A stretch of 64,000 nucleotides of DNA from Bradyrhizobium arachidis (GTDB taxonomy: Bacteria > Pseudomonadota > Alphaproteobacteria > Rhizobiales > Xanthobacteraceae), in assembly GCF_015291705.1 (NCBI RefSeq), contig NZ_CP030050.1, positions 2,976,001 through 3,040,000 of the forward strand. Direction: 5' to 3'. Under the pieces are notes generated by a model. That model did not search any database. It worked only from the letters and a program-made list of their open reading frames with translations, and had not been told where the DNA came from. A program made the position numbers and the translations under genes. Below, one piece after another: positions 17,806-27,902 of the stretch (positions are counted from its first letter, which is position 1; each line of letters opens with the position of its first letter).

Positions 17806-19398
17806 ATGACTCTGATGTCCAGACGAAGCTTCGTTGCGACGACCGCAGCTGCGCTTGCCGTCTCGACCTCCACGCGAGCCCAGGAGGAAGCGCCGCGTGC
17901 CGGAGGACGGCTCTCCTTCGTCATTCACCCCGAGCCGACCACGCTCGTTTGTTTCAACACGACGGAAGGGCCGGCAATCCAGGCGAGCACCAAGGTCGTC
18001 GAAGGTCTTCTCAGCTACGACTTCGATCTCAATCCCAGGCCACAGCTCGCAACAGCCTGGAGCGTCAGCGAGGGCGGCCTGCAATATCGTTTCGAGCTGC
18101 GTCGGAACGTGAAATGGCACGACGGGCGACCCTTTAGCGCAGCGGACGTGGTCTATTCGGTCGGCCTGCTGAAGTCGGCGCATCCGCGTGGGCGCACGAC
18201 ATTCACGAATCTTCTTGAGGCGACGGCCGTGGACGAGCACACGGTCGTCCTGAAACTCTCCAAGCCGGCGCCATATCTGCTTTATGCGCTCGCGGCGGGA
18301 GAGTCCCCCATCGTTCCGCGGCACGTCTATGAGGGCAAGGGCGATCCGCTGCAAAATCCCAACAACCGTGCGCCGATCGGGACGGGCCCATTCGTTTTCA
18401 AGGAGTGGGTACTCGGCAACTATGTTAGCTATGTCCGCAACCCGAACTACTGGGATAGCCCGAAACCCTATCTCGAAGCGTTGCTGGTCCGCGTCATCCC
18501 GGATGGCGCGGCCCGCGCGGTGGCCTTCGAGACCAGTGAGCTCGATCTCGGCGGCTCGACCCCGGTTTCGCCGCTGGATCTCGAGCGCTTCCAGCAAGTT
18601 CCGCATCTCGGCCTCGAAACGCGCGGCTACGAATACTCGCCGACGCTGTATGGCCTCGAGTTCAATCTCGATCACCCGATTCTCAGCAACATTAAGGTGC
18701 GCAGGGCGATTGCCCATGCGGTCGATCCGGCGATCATCCTGAATGTGGCCTGGTACGGTCTCGGTGAGCGAACGGTCAGCATCGTCAGCCCGACCTTGAA
18801 GCGGTTCTACAACTCCAAAGTCCCCACCTATGGTTACGACACGAAGGCAGCGGCGCTATTGCTCGACGAGGCCGGCTTCCCACTGAAGGGACGATGGCGC
18901 TTTGCGCTCACGCACGACTTCCAGCCCTTCGGCGAGAATTTCAGGCGCAGCGGCGAAGCCCTCAAGAGCGCGCTGGCTACGGTCGGCATCGATGTGACCG
19001 TCCGCGGACAGGATTTTCCGAGCTATCTCAAGCGCGTCTATACCGACCGCGACTACGACTTCACGTTCCATCCCTTCACCAACATGTTCGATCCGACCGT
19101 CGGCCTGCAACGCTTCTATACCAGCGACAATTACCGGAAGGGCGTCGCCTTCACCAATGCGAGCCATTATGCCAATCCGGAAATCGACAGGCTGTTTGCC
19201 GAGATCGCGGTGGAGGCCGATGCGGTGAAGCGCAAAGCGGCGATCGACCGCTTCCAGGAGATCGTGGCGGACGAGCTCCCGGTGCTTCCGTTGATGCTGA
19301 GCAAGCCGGTGACCGTCTACAACAAGCGTGTCGTCGGTCACACCGTCGACAGCGCCGGGCCGCAAGGCAATTTCGCCGGCGTGTGGCTGCGGACCTGA
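17806..19398 (+). CDS. Peptide/nickel-type ABC substrate-binding protein (SBP_bac_5)
   Basis: A 530-residue DppA/OppA-type periplasmic binding protein. Tat-like signal SRRSFVATTAAALAVS at residues 5-20. Family blocks: VVEGLLSYDFDLNPRPQLA, FELRRNVKWHDGRPFSAADV, APIGTGPFVFKEW and VRRAIAHAVDP. AGGA lies about 8 bases before the ATG at 17806. It has no permease or ATPase beside it on this strand; the DppBCDF-like genes start about 4.5 kb away and are transcribed towards it. It resembles the other two peptide-type binding proteins (27903, 29776), so all three may feed that transporter. Confidence 0.85.
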   Translation: MTLMSRRSFVATTAAALAVSTSTRAQEEAPRAGGRLSFVIHPEPTTLVCFNTTEGPAIQASTKVVEGLLSYDFDLNPRPQLATAWSVSEGGLQYRFELRRNVKWHDGRPFSAADVVYSVGLLKSAHPRGRTTFTNLLEATAVDEHTVVLKLSKPAPYLLYALAAGESPIVPRHVYEGKGDPLQNPNNRAPIGTGPFVFKEWVLGNYVSYVRNPNYWDSPKPYLEALLVRVIPDGAARAVAFETSELDLGGSTPVSPLDLERFQQVPHLGLETRGYEYSPTLYGLEFNLDHPILSNIKVRRAIAHAVDPAIILNVAWYGLGERTVSIVSPTLKRFYNSKVPTYGYDTKAAALLLDEAGFPLKGRWRFALTHDFQPFGENFRRSGEALKSALATVGIDVTVRGQDFPSYLKRVYTDRDYDFTFHPFTNMFDPTVGLQRFYTSDNYRKGVAFTNASHYANPEIDRLFAEIAVEADAVKRKAAIDRFQEIVADELPVLPLMLSKPVTVYNKRVVGHTVDSAGPQGNFAGVWLRT

Positions 19399-19425
19399 GC
19401 TGTATCTCGACTGAGCTGTGTATCC

Positions 19426-19444
19426 GCACGATGGCCGGTCGTGC
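19426..19444. terminator. Possible bidirectional terminator hairpin
   Basis: GCACGA and TCGTGC form a 6-base stem around a 7-base loop, between the convergent ends of the binding-protein gene and the DUF1330 gene. Short stem and no T-tract, so support is weak. Confidence 0.3.
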
Positions 19445-19455
19445 TGTGGGGCGCT

Positions 19456-19752
19456 TTAAATCCCGTCCATGAAGAACGTCATGTCGTTCTCACTTTGACA
19501 AGCCTTGCGTAGTTCAATTAGGGGCTGGTACTCGGGAGAAGCGTACCAGGCCTTGATCGCTGCCATATTCGGAAACTCTATGACCACGACGCGCTCCGGT
19601 ACCCAATGGCTACCTTCGGGCATCTCGAGATTTTCGCCCCGTGTGAGATACCGGCCGCCATATTGCGCCACCATCGGCCCAATCTTGGCCTTGTACTCCT
19701 CGAACTTGGACGGGTTCGTAATCTGGTGCAGCCCGACCACATAAGCTGGCAT
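19456..19752 (-). CDS. DUF1330-family protein
   Basis: A 98-residue protein of the DUF1330 (dimeric alpha/beta barrel, ferredoxin-like) family. Diagnostic segments are AYVVGLHQITNPSKFEEYK, YGGRYLTRGENLEMPEG and VVVIEFPNMAAIKAWYASPE. Function unknown; relatives are small cytosolic dimers. It ends convergent with the upstream binding-protein gene and is separated from dppF-like by about 190 bases, so it is probably not part of that operon's regulation. Confidence 0.8.
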   Translation of the reverse strand: MPAYVVGLHQITNPSKFEEYKAKIGPMVAQYGGRYLTRGENLEMPEGSHWVPERVVVIEFPNMAAIKAWYASPEYQPLIELRKACQSENDMTFFMDGI

Positions 19753-19941
19753 CTACCATCCCTCCAAATCGATTGCATCGATACGCTTTGATCAGATGGT
19801 GATTGGTGCGTCGGGGACAACCTTTCGATAAGGCAGCCGAAGATTGGGCACCCGATCGCGTCAGCGGTTGAGCGAAAGACAACGGTGGCTCCAAATCATG
19901 AGCCTCGGCTGCCGAGCGAGTTCAGTCAAACCATAGCTATG

Positions 19942-20904
19942 TTAATTCGGCGGTGCCGGACTCGCCTGGAAATTGGCGTGATGACAAGCCACACTCTGGC
20001 CCGACGGGCTCTTGCGCAACTCGGGATCCTGCTGTGCGCACAGCTCCGTCGCCAGCGGGCAGCGCGGCTGAAAACGGCAGCCTCTGCCCGCGCTGCGAGG
20101 GTCCGGCAGGTCGCCCGGCAAGGGCGCCGCGTACCGTCTGCGCGCCGGGTCCGGCACGGCATCGATCAGGGCGCGGGTGTAGGGGTGCAGCGGAGTCTTC
20201 CAGATCTGCTCGTGGCTACCGCTTTCCACGATCCGGCCCAGATACATCACCAGAACACGGTCCGAGAGATATCGCACCACGGAAAGGTCGTGCGAAATGA
20301 ATAGCAACGACAGATTCAGCCTGCGCTTGATGTCGGCCAGCAGGTTCAGGACCTGAGCCTGCACGGACAGATCGAGCGCGGACACCGGTTCGTCGCAGAT
20401 GATGAGATCGGGCCCCAGGATCAGCGCTCGTGCAATGCCAATTCGCTGGCGTTGGCCGCCCGAGAACTCGTGAGGATATCGCGATGCCGAATCCTCCGGC
20501 AGGCCCACCTGCGAAAGGATCTCCCCAACCCGCTGCCGCCGCTCGCTGCGCGAGCCGACACGATGGACGTCCAGCGGTGCGCCGAGGATGTCCCCGATCG
20601 TCTGCCGCGGGTTGAGCGATGCGAAGGGGTCCTGAAACACCATCTGGAGCCTGCGGCGGTAGGCGCGCAGGTGCTGATCCGGCAGCTTCGTGAGATCCGT
20701 TCCGTCAAATGTGATCCGGCCCGCAGAGGGTTCGACCAGCCGCAGAATGGTCTTGCCGAGTGTGGACTTGCCGCAACCGGACTCGCCGACCAGGCCCACG
20801 GTCTCGCCGGGAGCGATGTCGAACGAGACGCCGTCGACGGCATGGACCGGCGTCGATCCCGAGCGATAGGTCGTCTTGAGGTCAGAGACTGACAGCAGCG
20901 TCAT
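19942..20904 (-). CDS. DppF/OppF-type ABC ATPase
   Basis: A 320-residue ATPase of the oligopeptide importer class. Walker A GESGCGKS is at residues 40-47, with [20 protein letters not shown] and [14 protein letters not shown] following the Walker B region (LIICDEP). The C-terminal [15 protein letters not shown] cysteine cluster is typical of DppF/OppF. The start at 20904 overlaps the preceding dppD-like gene by 23 bases; the open frame extends upstream but only as a shadow of dppD. Last gene of the B-C-D-F set. Confidence 0.86.
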   Translation of the reverse strand: MTLLSVSDLKTTYRSGSTPVHAVDGVSFDIAPGETVGLVGESGCGKSTLGKTILRLVEPSAGRITFDGTDLTKLPDQHLRAYRRRLQMVFQDPFASLNPRQTIGDILGAPLDVHRVGSRSERRQRVGEILSQVGLPEDSASRYPHEFSGGQRQRIGIARALILGPDLIICDEPVSALDLSVQAQVLNLLADIKRRLNLSLLFISHDLSVVRYLSDRVLVMYLGRIVESGSHEQIWKTPLHPYTRALIDAVPDPARRRYAAPLPGDLPDPRSAGRGCRFQPRCPLATELCAQQDPELRKSPSGQSVACHHANFQASPAPPN

Positions 20905-21886
20905 GGATCGTTCCGTGAGAGGCGTGAGCAGGTTCGGCGTGACAGGCCACGCGGCGGCCGGGCTCCGCCTGCCGTTCGGGTGGGAATTGGGTTCGGCAAG
21001 GTGAGAGCCGCTCGGGACAACGCGGGCCGAACGGGCAGCCTTGTTGGGCGGCGGCAGAGGCAATGCTGCCGGGAATTTCGGACAGTCTGGCGTTGCGATA
21101 GTGCAGCCGGTCATGCAGGCGCGGCGATGCCGCCAGAAGACCGCGCGTATAGGGATGTAGGGGACGCTCGAACAGCTTGCCTGGCGAGGCTTCCTCGACC
21201 TTTCGCCCCGCATACATCACGACGACGCGATCTGCCCATTGGCCCACCAGGCCGAGGTCATGGGTGATGAGCAGCAGTGACAGTGATAGTTCACGGCGCA
21301 GCCGGTCGAGCAGTTCGAGCACCTGCGCCTGAATGGTCACGTCGAGCGCTGTCGTCGGTTCATCGGCAATCAGAACCTTAGGCTGGCAAGCCACCGCAAT
21401 GGCAATCATGACGCGCTGTCGCATCCCGCCGGAGAGACGGTGCGGATAATCATCGAGGCAGGCTTCCGGATTCGGTATTCGAACGAGGTCGAGCAGCGCG
21501 GCCGCTTCGCGGTGCGCCTGCGCCTTGGTCAGCCCGCGATGCAAATAGAGCACCTCCTTGATCTGCCGCCCGATCGTCAGCACCGGATTGAGCGACGTCA
21601 TCGGCTCCTGGAAGATCATCGCGATATCGCGGCCGCGTCGCCGCCGCATCTCGGTCTCGGACAGCGCGAGGAGATCTTCGCCGCCGAGCTGAATACGCCC
21701 GGACGCAATGCGTGCCGTCTTCGGCAACAGCTGCATCAGCGCCAGCGCGGTCAGAGACTTGCCGGAGCCGGACTCGCCGACGACGGCGAGCGTCTCCGAC
21801 GGCGCAACGCTGAAGCTGAGATTCCGGACCGGCGTGGCGCCCGGAAAGCCGATGGTGAGGTCCTGGATATCGAGCAGAGCGGTCAC
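20882..21886 (-). CDS. DppD/OppD-type ABC ATPase
   Basis: A 334-residue ATPase. Walker A GESGSGKS is at residues 37-44; [20 protein letters not shown] is the Q-loop region, LSGGMRQRV the signature, and [20 protein letters not shown] the Walker B/D-loop, all classical for OppD/DppD. The C-terminal [15 protein letters not shown] cluster is present. It forms a heterodimer with the DppF-like subunit downstream and starts one base after the permease gene ends. Confidence 0.87.
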   Translation of the reverse strand: MTALLDIQDLTIGFPGATPVRNLSFSVAPSETLAVVGESGSGKSLTALALMQLLPKTARIASGRIQLGGEDLLALSETEMRRRRGRDIAMIFQEPMTSLNPVLTIGRQIKEVLYLHRGLTKAQAHREAAALLDLVRIPNPEACLDDYPHRLSGGMRQRVMIAIAVACQPKVLIADEPTTALDVTIQAQVLELLDRLRRELSLSLLLITHDLGLVGQWADRVVVMYAGRKVEEASPGKLFERPLHPYTRGLLAASPRLHDRLHYRNARLSEIPGSIASAAAQQGCPFGPRCPERLSPCRTQFPPERQAEPGRRVACHAEPAHASHGTIHDAAVSL

Positions 21887-21887
21887 A

Positions 21888-22865
21888 TCAACGCTCCCGG
21901 CTGAAACGAGGATTGAGCACGTCGGTCAAGCCGTCGCCGATCAGGTTCAGCGACAGCACGGTCAGGACGATGACGACACCGGGAAGGGCGGTGAGATACC
22001 ACGCCGTCCTGATCAGTTCGCGCCCGGAGCCGATCATGCTGCCCCAGCTCACGACGTTGGGATCGCCGAGGCCCAGAAACGATAGCGCCGCCTCCATCAG
22101 GATGGCGGAGGCGACCATGACCGACGCCGTGACGATGATCGCGGGCAGGGCGTTGGGCAGGATTTCACGGAAGACGATCCGCGCATGGCCGAAGCCGAGG
22201 CTCCGGGCCGCCATGACGAATTCCTTCTCGCGCAGCACCCTGAACTCGGCGCGGACGAGACGGGCAATGGTCGGCCATGTGACAAGACCAATAGCCCAGG
22301 TCACCGTGACGATGGACGGCTGGGCGATCGCTACGAGGACGACGAGCAGGATGAAGCTCGGGACCGTCTGGAACAGCTCGATGACGCGAACGAGAATGTC
22401 GTCGACGCGTCCGCCGCGATATCCCGCAGTCGCGCCGATGAGGATACCGACCGTGAGCCCGATCGTGGTGGCGACAAATCCGATCAGCAGCGAAACACGC
22501 GCACCATGCATCAGGCCGGCAGCTACGTCGCGACCGAGCGAGTCCGTTCCAAGCGGATATGCCAGATCCTGCCCCGGCCAGAGCAGCGGCCGTGCCACCA
22601 TCCCCAGAGGATCGGCCGGATAGAGCACGGGCGCCAGGGTCGCTGCGACAACGATAGACAGCAGGAGCAGGCCACCGGCGATGACGGATGGGTTTTGCCT
22701 GAGACGGCGGACCAAGTGAGGTCGCGCACGCTCCAGATCGGGGGCAACGACATGCGTGTCCGCAGCATGGATGTTGGGCCAGTCGCTCTGGTCCGGTACG
22801 GGAGCTGGAGCGCCGGCGGCGCCTCGCTGGGTCGATGCGGTGGATTGAAGGATGGTATCGGTCAT
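21888..22865 (-). CDS. DppC/OppC-type ABC permease
   Basis: A 325-residue permease with a long cytoplasmic N-terminus, then VIAGGLLLLSIVVAATLAP and the DppC hallmark YPLGTDSLGRDVAAGLMHGA. The ATPase-contact loop LGFGHARIVFREILPNALP is near residue 220. The ATG at 22865 lies just after the TGA of dppB-like (TGATCATG); an in-frame TTG at 22871 is less likely. The N-terminal extension of about 50 residues is longer than usual. Confidence 0.86.
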   Translation of the reverse strand: MTDTILQSTASTQRGAAGAPAPVPDQSDWPNIHAADTHVVAPDLERARPHLVRRLRQNPSVIAGGLLLLSIVVAATLAPVLYPADPLGMVARPLLWPGQDLAYPLGTDSLGRDVAAGLMHGARVSLLIGFVATTIGLTVGILIGATAGYRGGRVDDILVRVIELFQTVPSFILLVVLVAIAQPSIVTVTWAIGLVTWPTIARLVRAEFRVLREKEFVMAARSLGFGHARIVFREILPNALPAIIVTASVMVASAILMEAALSFLGLGDPNVVSWGSMIGSGRELIRTAWYLTALPGVVIVLTVLSLNLIGDGLTDVLNPRFSRER

Positions 22866-22867
22866 GA

Positions 22868-23854
22868 TCAACGGGTCTCGATACGAGGGTCGAGCCAGGC
22901 CTGGACGAGATCGACCGTCATGTTGGCGATGATCACGAGCAGGGATGACAGGAGGAGAATGCCGAGCAGCACGCTGAAATCGCGGCTCATGACGGCCTCG
23001 AAGGCGAGACGGCCAAGCCCCGGCCAGCTATAGACCGTCTCGACGACAACGGCGCCGCCGAGCAGGCCGCCGAAATGCATGCCGGCAACAGTGGTGACGG
23101 GCAGCAGCGCGTTGCGCAGCACGTGGCGCACCGTGATTGCGAGCGGCGACAGGCCCTTGGCCGCAGCCGTGCGCACATAGTCCTGCGCCTGGGCCTCGAG
23201 CATGGCGGCGCGCGCCAGCCTCGAATAGATCGCGATGTAGAACAGCGAGAGCGACAATGCGGGCAGAACCATGTAGCGCGCCCGGTCGAGCACGAGACCA
23301 ATTCCGCCGACGGTTGAACCGATCGTCGTGGAGCCTCCGCTCGGCAACCATCCGAGTTTGACCGAGAACAACAGGATCAGCATCAGGCCGATCCAGAAGC
23401 CGGGGATCGAGTAGAACAGCGTGACGACGATCGAAATCACCCGGTCCGGCCATCGTCCGGCGAAGGTCGCCATGACGATGCCGAGAGCGATGCCGCCGGC
23501 GAGCGCGATGACGAGAGCGGTTGCCATCAGGGCGACCGTGCCGGGCAGGCGCTGGCCGATGATGTCGGCGACAGGCAGATTGTAGCGCGGCGAGTAGCCG
23601 AGGCTGAAGTGAGCGAGATTGTCTAGGTAGGCCACGAGCTGGATCAGCACGGGCTGATCGAGCCCGAAGCGAGCCCGCAAGGCCGCGACCGTCTCCATCG
23701 TCGCGGATCCCGACTCTCCGGCCAGAACGTCCGCGGCGTCGCCGGGAGCGAGTTGAAGCAGAAAAAAATTGATGATGATGATCCCGATCACTGTTGGGAC
23801 CGCCTGCCACAACGTACGACGAAAAGTCTTTGCGATGCGCGCAATGCTCGACAT
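22868..23854 (-). CDS. DppB/OppB-type ABC permease
   Basis: A 328-residue permease with the N-terminal membrane segment (VPTVIGIIIINFFLLQLAPGD), the DppB pattern LRARFGLDQPVLIQ, and the contact loop DYVRTAAAKGLSPLAITVRH. The start at 23854 matches the family start; the frame stays open upstream into the divergent gene region. First gene of the dppBCDF-like operon. Relatives import di/oligopeptides, nickel or glutathione; in this setting a sulfur-containing solute is plausible. Confidence 0.85.
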   Translation of the reverse strand: MSSIARIAKTFRRTLWQAVPTVIGIIIINFFLLQLAPGDAADVLAGESGSATMETVAALRARFGLDQPVLIQLVAYLDNLAHFSLGYSPRYNLPVADIIGQRLPGTVALMATALVIALAGGIALGIVMATFAGRWPDRVISIVVTLFYSIPGFWIGLMLILLFSVKLGWLPSGGSTTIGSTVGGIGLVLDRARYMVLPALSLSLFYIAIYSRLARAAMLEAQAQDYVRTAAAKGLSPLAITVRHVLRNALLPVTTVAGMHFGGLLGGAVVVETVYSWPGLGRLAFEAVMSRDFSVLLGILLLSSLLVIIANMTVDLVQAWLDPRIETR

Positions 23855-24047
23855 GATTTTTCTAACTTCCGTGGTTCGTCGACAAAATGCTGTTGGGCCC
23901 GGTGTTGCGCGATTGCGCGGACGAGTCTGCACGGTCGCCGTCGCTCGGTTGACAACGGCAATATGCATCAGCAACGTCGATGCATTCGCGTGCAGCTGCA
24001 TGAGTGCTGTGAACTGTCAGCAGAATGCGCGCCTCATCACGACGGAC

Positions 24048-25256
24048 ATGATCATGACGATAGTGCACAAGCCGGGCGAAATCGTTGGCTGGCCGGTCTT
24101 CCCGAGCCCCGCGCAATATCCCGACAGTCCTTTGGCGAAATCGCTGAAGCAGCCGTTGCTGCTCGGCCTGTTTCTTCCGATCCAGGCGGGCGGCTGGAGC
24201 GCTTCGACCTTGCCGCGTTCGACGACCTGGACGTTCGACTACAACCGCGATCTGACACTCATTGCCGAAGCACTGGGATTCGATCTCGTCTTTGCGCTGT
24301 CGCAATGGCTGCCGAAGGGCGGCTATGGCGGCGTGTTCACGGGCCAGGCGCTGGACTCCTTCATCACCACGGCCTCGCTCGCCGCCGTGACGTCGCGGAT
24401 CATGCTGATCTCGACCATTCACGTTCTCTACGGCCCGATCCATCCGCTGCATCTCGCCAAGTACGGCGCCACGCTCGATCACATTGCGGGCGGCCGCTGG
24501 GGCATCAACGTCGTGACTGGTCACCGCGCCGTCGAGCACGAAGCGTTTGGCTGGAACCAGATCGAGCACGACCGGCGCTATGAGCTGGCTGCCGAGTTCC
24601 TGGAAGTGCTCCAGCGGCTCTGGAACGACCACGAGAATTTCTCCTTCTCCGGTCAGTCGCCCTGGAAGCTCAGCAATGCCTTCGTGACGCCCAAGCCGCA
24701 GTTTGGCCGTCCCATCCTGGTCAACGCCACCGGGTCCGATGCCGGGATCGCATTCGCCGGCCGCTATTCCGATATCGTGTTCGTCACCAGCCCGGCCGGC
24801 TCGTCCTTCGACAGCGCGATCGAGGCTCTTCCGGCGCATACGCAGCGCGTCAAACAGTCGGCTATCGACGTCGGCCGCGAGGTCCGCACCCTGCTGAACC
24901 CCATGGTCATCTGTCGGGAGACCGAGCGGGAGACCTGGCAGTATCACGATGCCATCGTCGCCCATATCGACCCCAAGGCCAGCATGCAGAACTTTGCCAG
25001 CGATGCGCATGCCTGGAAGGGACGCGTCGGCGTCGATGCGCAGAAGCGGCGCGCCATCGGCGGCAACATCGAGGTGATCGGCACGCCGGAGCAAGTGGTG
25101 GAGCAATTCGTGCAGCTCAAGAAGGCCGGTGTCGACGGACTTCAATTGAGCTTCTTCGACTTCAAGCCCGACCTGGACTTCTTCGGCCGTCGCGTGCTGC
25201 CCCTGATGGAGCGGGCCGGGCTGCGCCATGCCGTGCCGAGATTGCAGGGCGGTTGA
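24048..25256 (+). CDS. LLM-class flavin monooxygenase (SfnG/SsuD-like)
   Basis: A protein of about 402 residues with the bacterial luciferase-like TIM-barrel fold. FDYNRDLTLIAEALGFDLVF and ALSQWLP resemble dimethylsulfone monooxygenase SfnG and alkanesulfonate monooxygenase SsuD, as do LDHIAGGRWGINVVTGHR and VIGTPEQVVEQFVQLKKAGV. These enzymes use FMNH2 from a separate reductase and O2 to break C-S bonds. The start is uncertain: ATGs at 24048 and 24054 are in frame, and upstream extension would overlap the divergent dppB-like gene. It is divergent from dppBCDF and convergent with the next LLM gene. Confidence 0.78.
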   Translation: MIMTIVHKPGEIVGWPVFPSPAQYPDSPLAKSLKQPLLLGLFLPIQAGGWSASTLPRSTTWTFDYNRDLTLIAEALGFDLVFALSQWLPKGGYGGVFTGQALDSFITTASLAAVTSRIMLISTIHVLYGPIHPLHLAKYGATLDHIAGGRWGINVVTGHRAVEHEAFGWNQIEHDRRYELAAEFLEVLQRLWNDHENFSFSGQSPWKLSNAFVTPKPQFGRPILVNATGSDAGIAFAGRYSDIVFVTSPAGSSFDSAIEALPAHTQRVKQSAIDVGREVRTLLNPMVICRETERETWQYHDAIVAHIDPKASMQNFASDAHAWKGRVGVDAQKRRAIGGNIEVIGTPEQVVEQFVQLKKAGVDGLQLSFFDFKPDLDFFGRRVLPLMERAGLRHAVPRLQGG

Positions 25257-25273
25257 AAGCGGACGCATGACGT

Positions 25274-26674
25274 TCAGGCGGACGTGGGTTCGCGCTGCGG
25301 TTCGACCGCCGCGTGATGGCGAAAGCGCGCCGCCGGATGCGACGACGGCAGCCGCGCCTGACCGGGGCCGAATATCTTCTCGCGCAGGGTGCCCTTGGCG
25401 TACCCGGTCTTGTAGACACCACGCCGTTGCAGCTCCGGTACGACGAGCTCGGCAAAATCCTGGTAGCCGCCGGGCGTCACGGCGTAGCTGAGATTGAAGC
25501 CGTCGATGTCGGTCTCGGCGACCCAGGCCTGGAGCTGATCGGCGACTTCGGTCGGCGATCCCACGATCACGGGGCCGCGGCCGCCGATGCCGTTGTGCTC
25601 GATGATCTCGCGGATCGTCCAGGGGCGCTCGCTGCGCGAGAACGAGTCGATCATCGACGTGACGGCATTGTCCTTCTTCACCGTCGGGAACGGGTCGTCC
25701 AGGCTGTAGCGGGACAAGTCGATCCCGGTCCAGCCGGATAGCAGGGCGAGCGAGCCCTTTGGGTCGATATAGCGCTGGTAGTCGCGGTACTTTGCTTCCG
25801 CCTCGGCATGGGTCTCGCCGACGATGACGGTCAGGAGGGCGTAGAAGCGGATGTCCCGGCCATCGCGACCGAACGCGCGCGCGCGGGCCCGGGTTTCTGC
25901 GACATTCGCCGCGGTCGGGGCCTTCGAATGCTCGCCCAGGAAGACCGCTTCCGCGTGCCGGGCCGCAAAATCCTTGCCGCGGTTGGAAGCGCCGGCCTGG
26001 AACAGGAAGGGCGTTCGTTGCAGCGAGGGATGGACCAGATGGATCGCATCGATCTTGAAGTGCGCGCCGTGGTGATGGACCTTGCGAATGCGCGAGGGGT
26101 CCGCAATGACACCGCGGATCGGGTCGACGACGACGGCTTCATCGTCCCAGCTGCCTTCCCAGAGCGCATAGACGGCATCGAGGAATTCGTCGGCAAGATC
26201 ATAGCGCGGGTCATGCGCCATGATGCTGTCGCGGCCGACCGCGCGCGACGCCGTGTTGGAATAGCCCGTGACGATATTCCAGGCGATGCGCCCCTTGCTC
26301 AGATGATCCAATGTCGAGAAGCGGCGCGCCAGGGTGAAGGGGGGCTCGTATGAGACGGGAGCGGTGACCCCCAGGCCCAGATGCTCGGTGACGTGGGCCA
26401 TGGCGGAGACCAGCAGCATCGGATCGAGCTTCGGGATCTGCGCGCCGGTGTTGAGCGCCGCATCGGCCGTGCCGGCGTAGACGTCGTGGATCCCGATTCC
26501 GTCGGCGATGAAGATGGAATCGAACTTGCCGGCCTCGAGGATTTTCGCCACGTCGGTCCAGTAGTCGAGCGTGGAGAAATCAAGCGAGCGGTCGTCCGGA
26601 TGGCGCCACAGCCCCGGCGAGAGATGGACCGGGCTGAAGATGGCAAAGCCATTGACCTGGATGAGCTTGGACAC
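25274..26674 (-). CDS. LLM-class flavin monooxygenase (NtaA/SnaA/DszA family)
   Basis: A 466-residue flavin-dependent monooxygenase of the family containing nitrilotriacetate monooxygenase and DszA. N-terminal GFAIFSPVHLSPGLWRHP, the diagnostic RIAWNIVTGYSNTASRAVGR, and VVPELQRRGVYKTGYAKGTL near the end. It uses a GTG start (MSKL). DszA cleaves a sulfone C-S bond using FMNH2; the substrate here is unknown. Transcribed with a DszC-like gene and a peptide-type binding protein upstream (29522 to 25274), a pairing that mirrors the DszC then DszA order of thioether oxidation. Confidence 0.82.
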   Translation of the reverse strand: MSKLIQVNGFAIFSPVHLSPGLWRHPDDRSLDFSTLDYWTDVAKILEAGKFDSIFIADGIGIHDVYAGTADAALNTGAQIPKLDPMLLVSAMAHVTEHLGLGVTAPVSYEPPFTLARRFSTLDHLSKGRIAWNIVTGYSNTASRAVGRDSIMAHDPRYDLADEFLDAVYALWEGSWDDEAVVVDPIRGVIADPSRIRKVHHHGAHFKIDAIHLVHPSLQRTPFLFQAGASNRGKDFAARHAEAVFLGEHSKAPTAANVAETRARARAFGRDGRDIRFYALLTVIVGETHAEAEAKYRDYQRYIDPKGSLALLSGWTGIDLSRYSLDDPFPTVKKDNAVTSMIDSFSRSERPWTIREIIEHNGIGGRGPVIVGSPTEVADQLQAWVAETDIDGFNLSYAVTPGGYQDFAELVVPELQRRGVYKTGYAKGTLREKIFGPGQARLPSSHPAARFRHHAAVEPQREPTSA

Positions 26675-26698
26675 GGCAGGATCTCGCGAGAACGATCG

Positions 26699-27880
26699 TT
26701 ACTGGAATGCAGAGGGATCGGGATGGGCGCCGGTCAGAAACCAGCTGCCGACGTTACGCGTCTTGTATTCCGCGGGATTGTGCAGCGTGTGGATGCGCAC
26801 GTTGCGCCAGAAGCGGTCATAGCCGTTGGCGATCGTGGTGGAGCGCGCGCCCATCACCTCGAAGATCCGGCTGGTGACATCCAGCGCAACCTCACCGGCA
26901 TGAGCGTTGGCGCCGGCGATCACCACAGAGGCCTCGCCGCGTTCCCGTGCTGTCAGGTCACGGCCGCGCGACCACACCCAGTCGAGCGTCGCCGCAGCCT
27001 CGTCGGCGAGCAGCGTCGCCGCCTTCACGCGCGTATAGAGCTCGCCGTAGACGCGCTTGATCCAGGGATCGTCGGTATGTTTCTCGACGCCGGAATGAAT
27101 CCAAGGCCGAGACTTGTCGCGCGTATAGTCGCGTGCGGTGATCAGCGCGCCCTGCGCACTGCCGACGAAGACATTCAGCAGCGTGGATTGTTGCAGGAAC
27201 GGCGTGATGGTCTGGTAGGGGCGGCCGCCATCCGGCTTGTGCTCAAGCACTTCGTTCCGATGGACGCGGACATTCGTGTAGGTGACGCGGCCGCTGCCGG
27301 TCTGGCGCTGCCCGAACCCGTCCCAGTCGTTTTCAGCCCGGATGCCCTCGCGGTTGGCTGGAATGGCGGCGAAGCCGCGCACGTTGGTTTCGTGGTCCTC
27401 CCAAGCAACCTGGAGATAGTTGGCAATGTGCGACCCTGACGTGAAGGGACGAAAGCCGTCGAGGACGACCCCTTCGCTGTCCTTGCGGCCGAACAGGCTC
27501 TTCGAAAAGCTGTTGGCGGTGTTTCCCCAGAACCAGTTGCCTGCCGCCGACCGCCGGAAGATATCCGTGGCCTGCTCCGTGGTGCCGCGTAGATGCACCG
27601 CATGCTGCGAGCCGAAATGATAGCCATAGAGATGACCGAGTGCGCCATCCACCTTGGCGAATTCGCGGACGATCTTGAGAGCGGTTGACCAGCGCTCGCC
27701 GGAGCCTCCGAACTCCTGCGGGATCAGAAGATTGAGCAGGCCACTGGCCTTGAGATGGGCCAGCTGTTCAAGCGGCTTTCCGCCGGCGCGGTCGCGCTCC
27801 GCGGCGTCCCGGGCGAAGATCTCGCGCAGGTCGACGGCCTTGGCGAAATGCGGATTGGATGTGTCGAGATCAAAGCTCAT
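26699..27880 (-). CDS. Acyl-CoA-dehydrogenase-fold monooxygenase (DszC/SfnB-like)
   Basis: A 393-residue member of the DszC/SfnB subgroup. ASGLLNLLIPQEFGGSGE, VDGALGHLYGYHFGSQHAV, NDWDGFGQRQTGSGRVTYTN and GYDRFWRNVRIHTLHNP match the subgroup; the last motif is shared with the copies at 13776 and 57680. It probably uses reduced flavin to oxidise a sulfur atom rather than acting on acyl-CoA; this is inference. It lies 24 bases upstream of the NtaA/DszA-like gene and 22 bases downstream of the binding-protein gene, in one operon. Confidence 0.8.
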   Translation of the reverse strand: MSFDLDTSNPHFAKAVDLREIFARDAAERDRAGGKPLEQLAHLKASGLLNLLIPQEFGGSGERWSTALKIVREFAKVDGALGHLYGYHFGSQHAVHLRGTTEQATDIFRRSAAGNWFWGNTANSFSKSLFGRKDSEGVVLDGFRPFTSGSHIANYLQVAWEDHETNVRGFAAIPANREGIRAENDWDGFGQRQTGSGRVTYTNVRVHRNEVLEHKPDGGRPYQTITPFLQQSTLLNVFVGSAQGALITARDYTRDKSRPWIHSGVEKHTDDPWIKRVYGELYTRVKAATLLADEAAATLDWVWSRGRDLTARERGEASVVIAGANAHAGEVALDVTSRIFEVMGARSTTIANGYDRFWRNVRIHTLHNPAEYKTRNVGSWFLTGAHPDPSAFQ

Positions 27881-27902
27881 TCGGCGATGCCTTGTATGTT
27901 GA

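Noticed and set aside
23862..25268. 468-codon minus-strand frame antisense to the LLM monooxygenase
   Set aside because: Shadow frame; the plus strand carries clear luciferase-family motifs.
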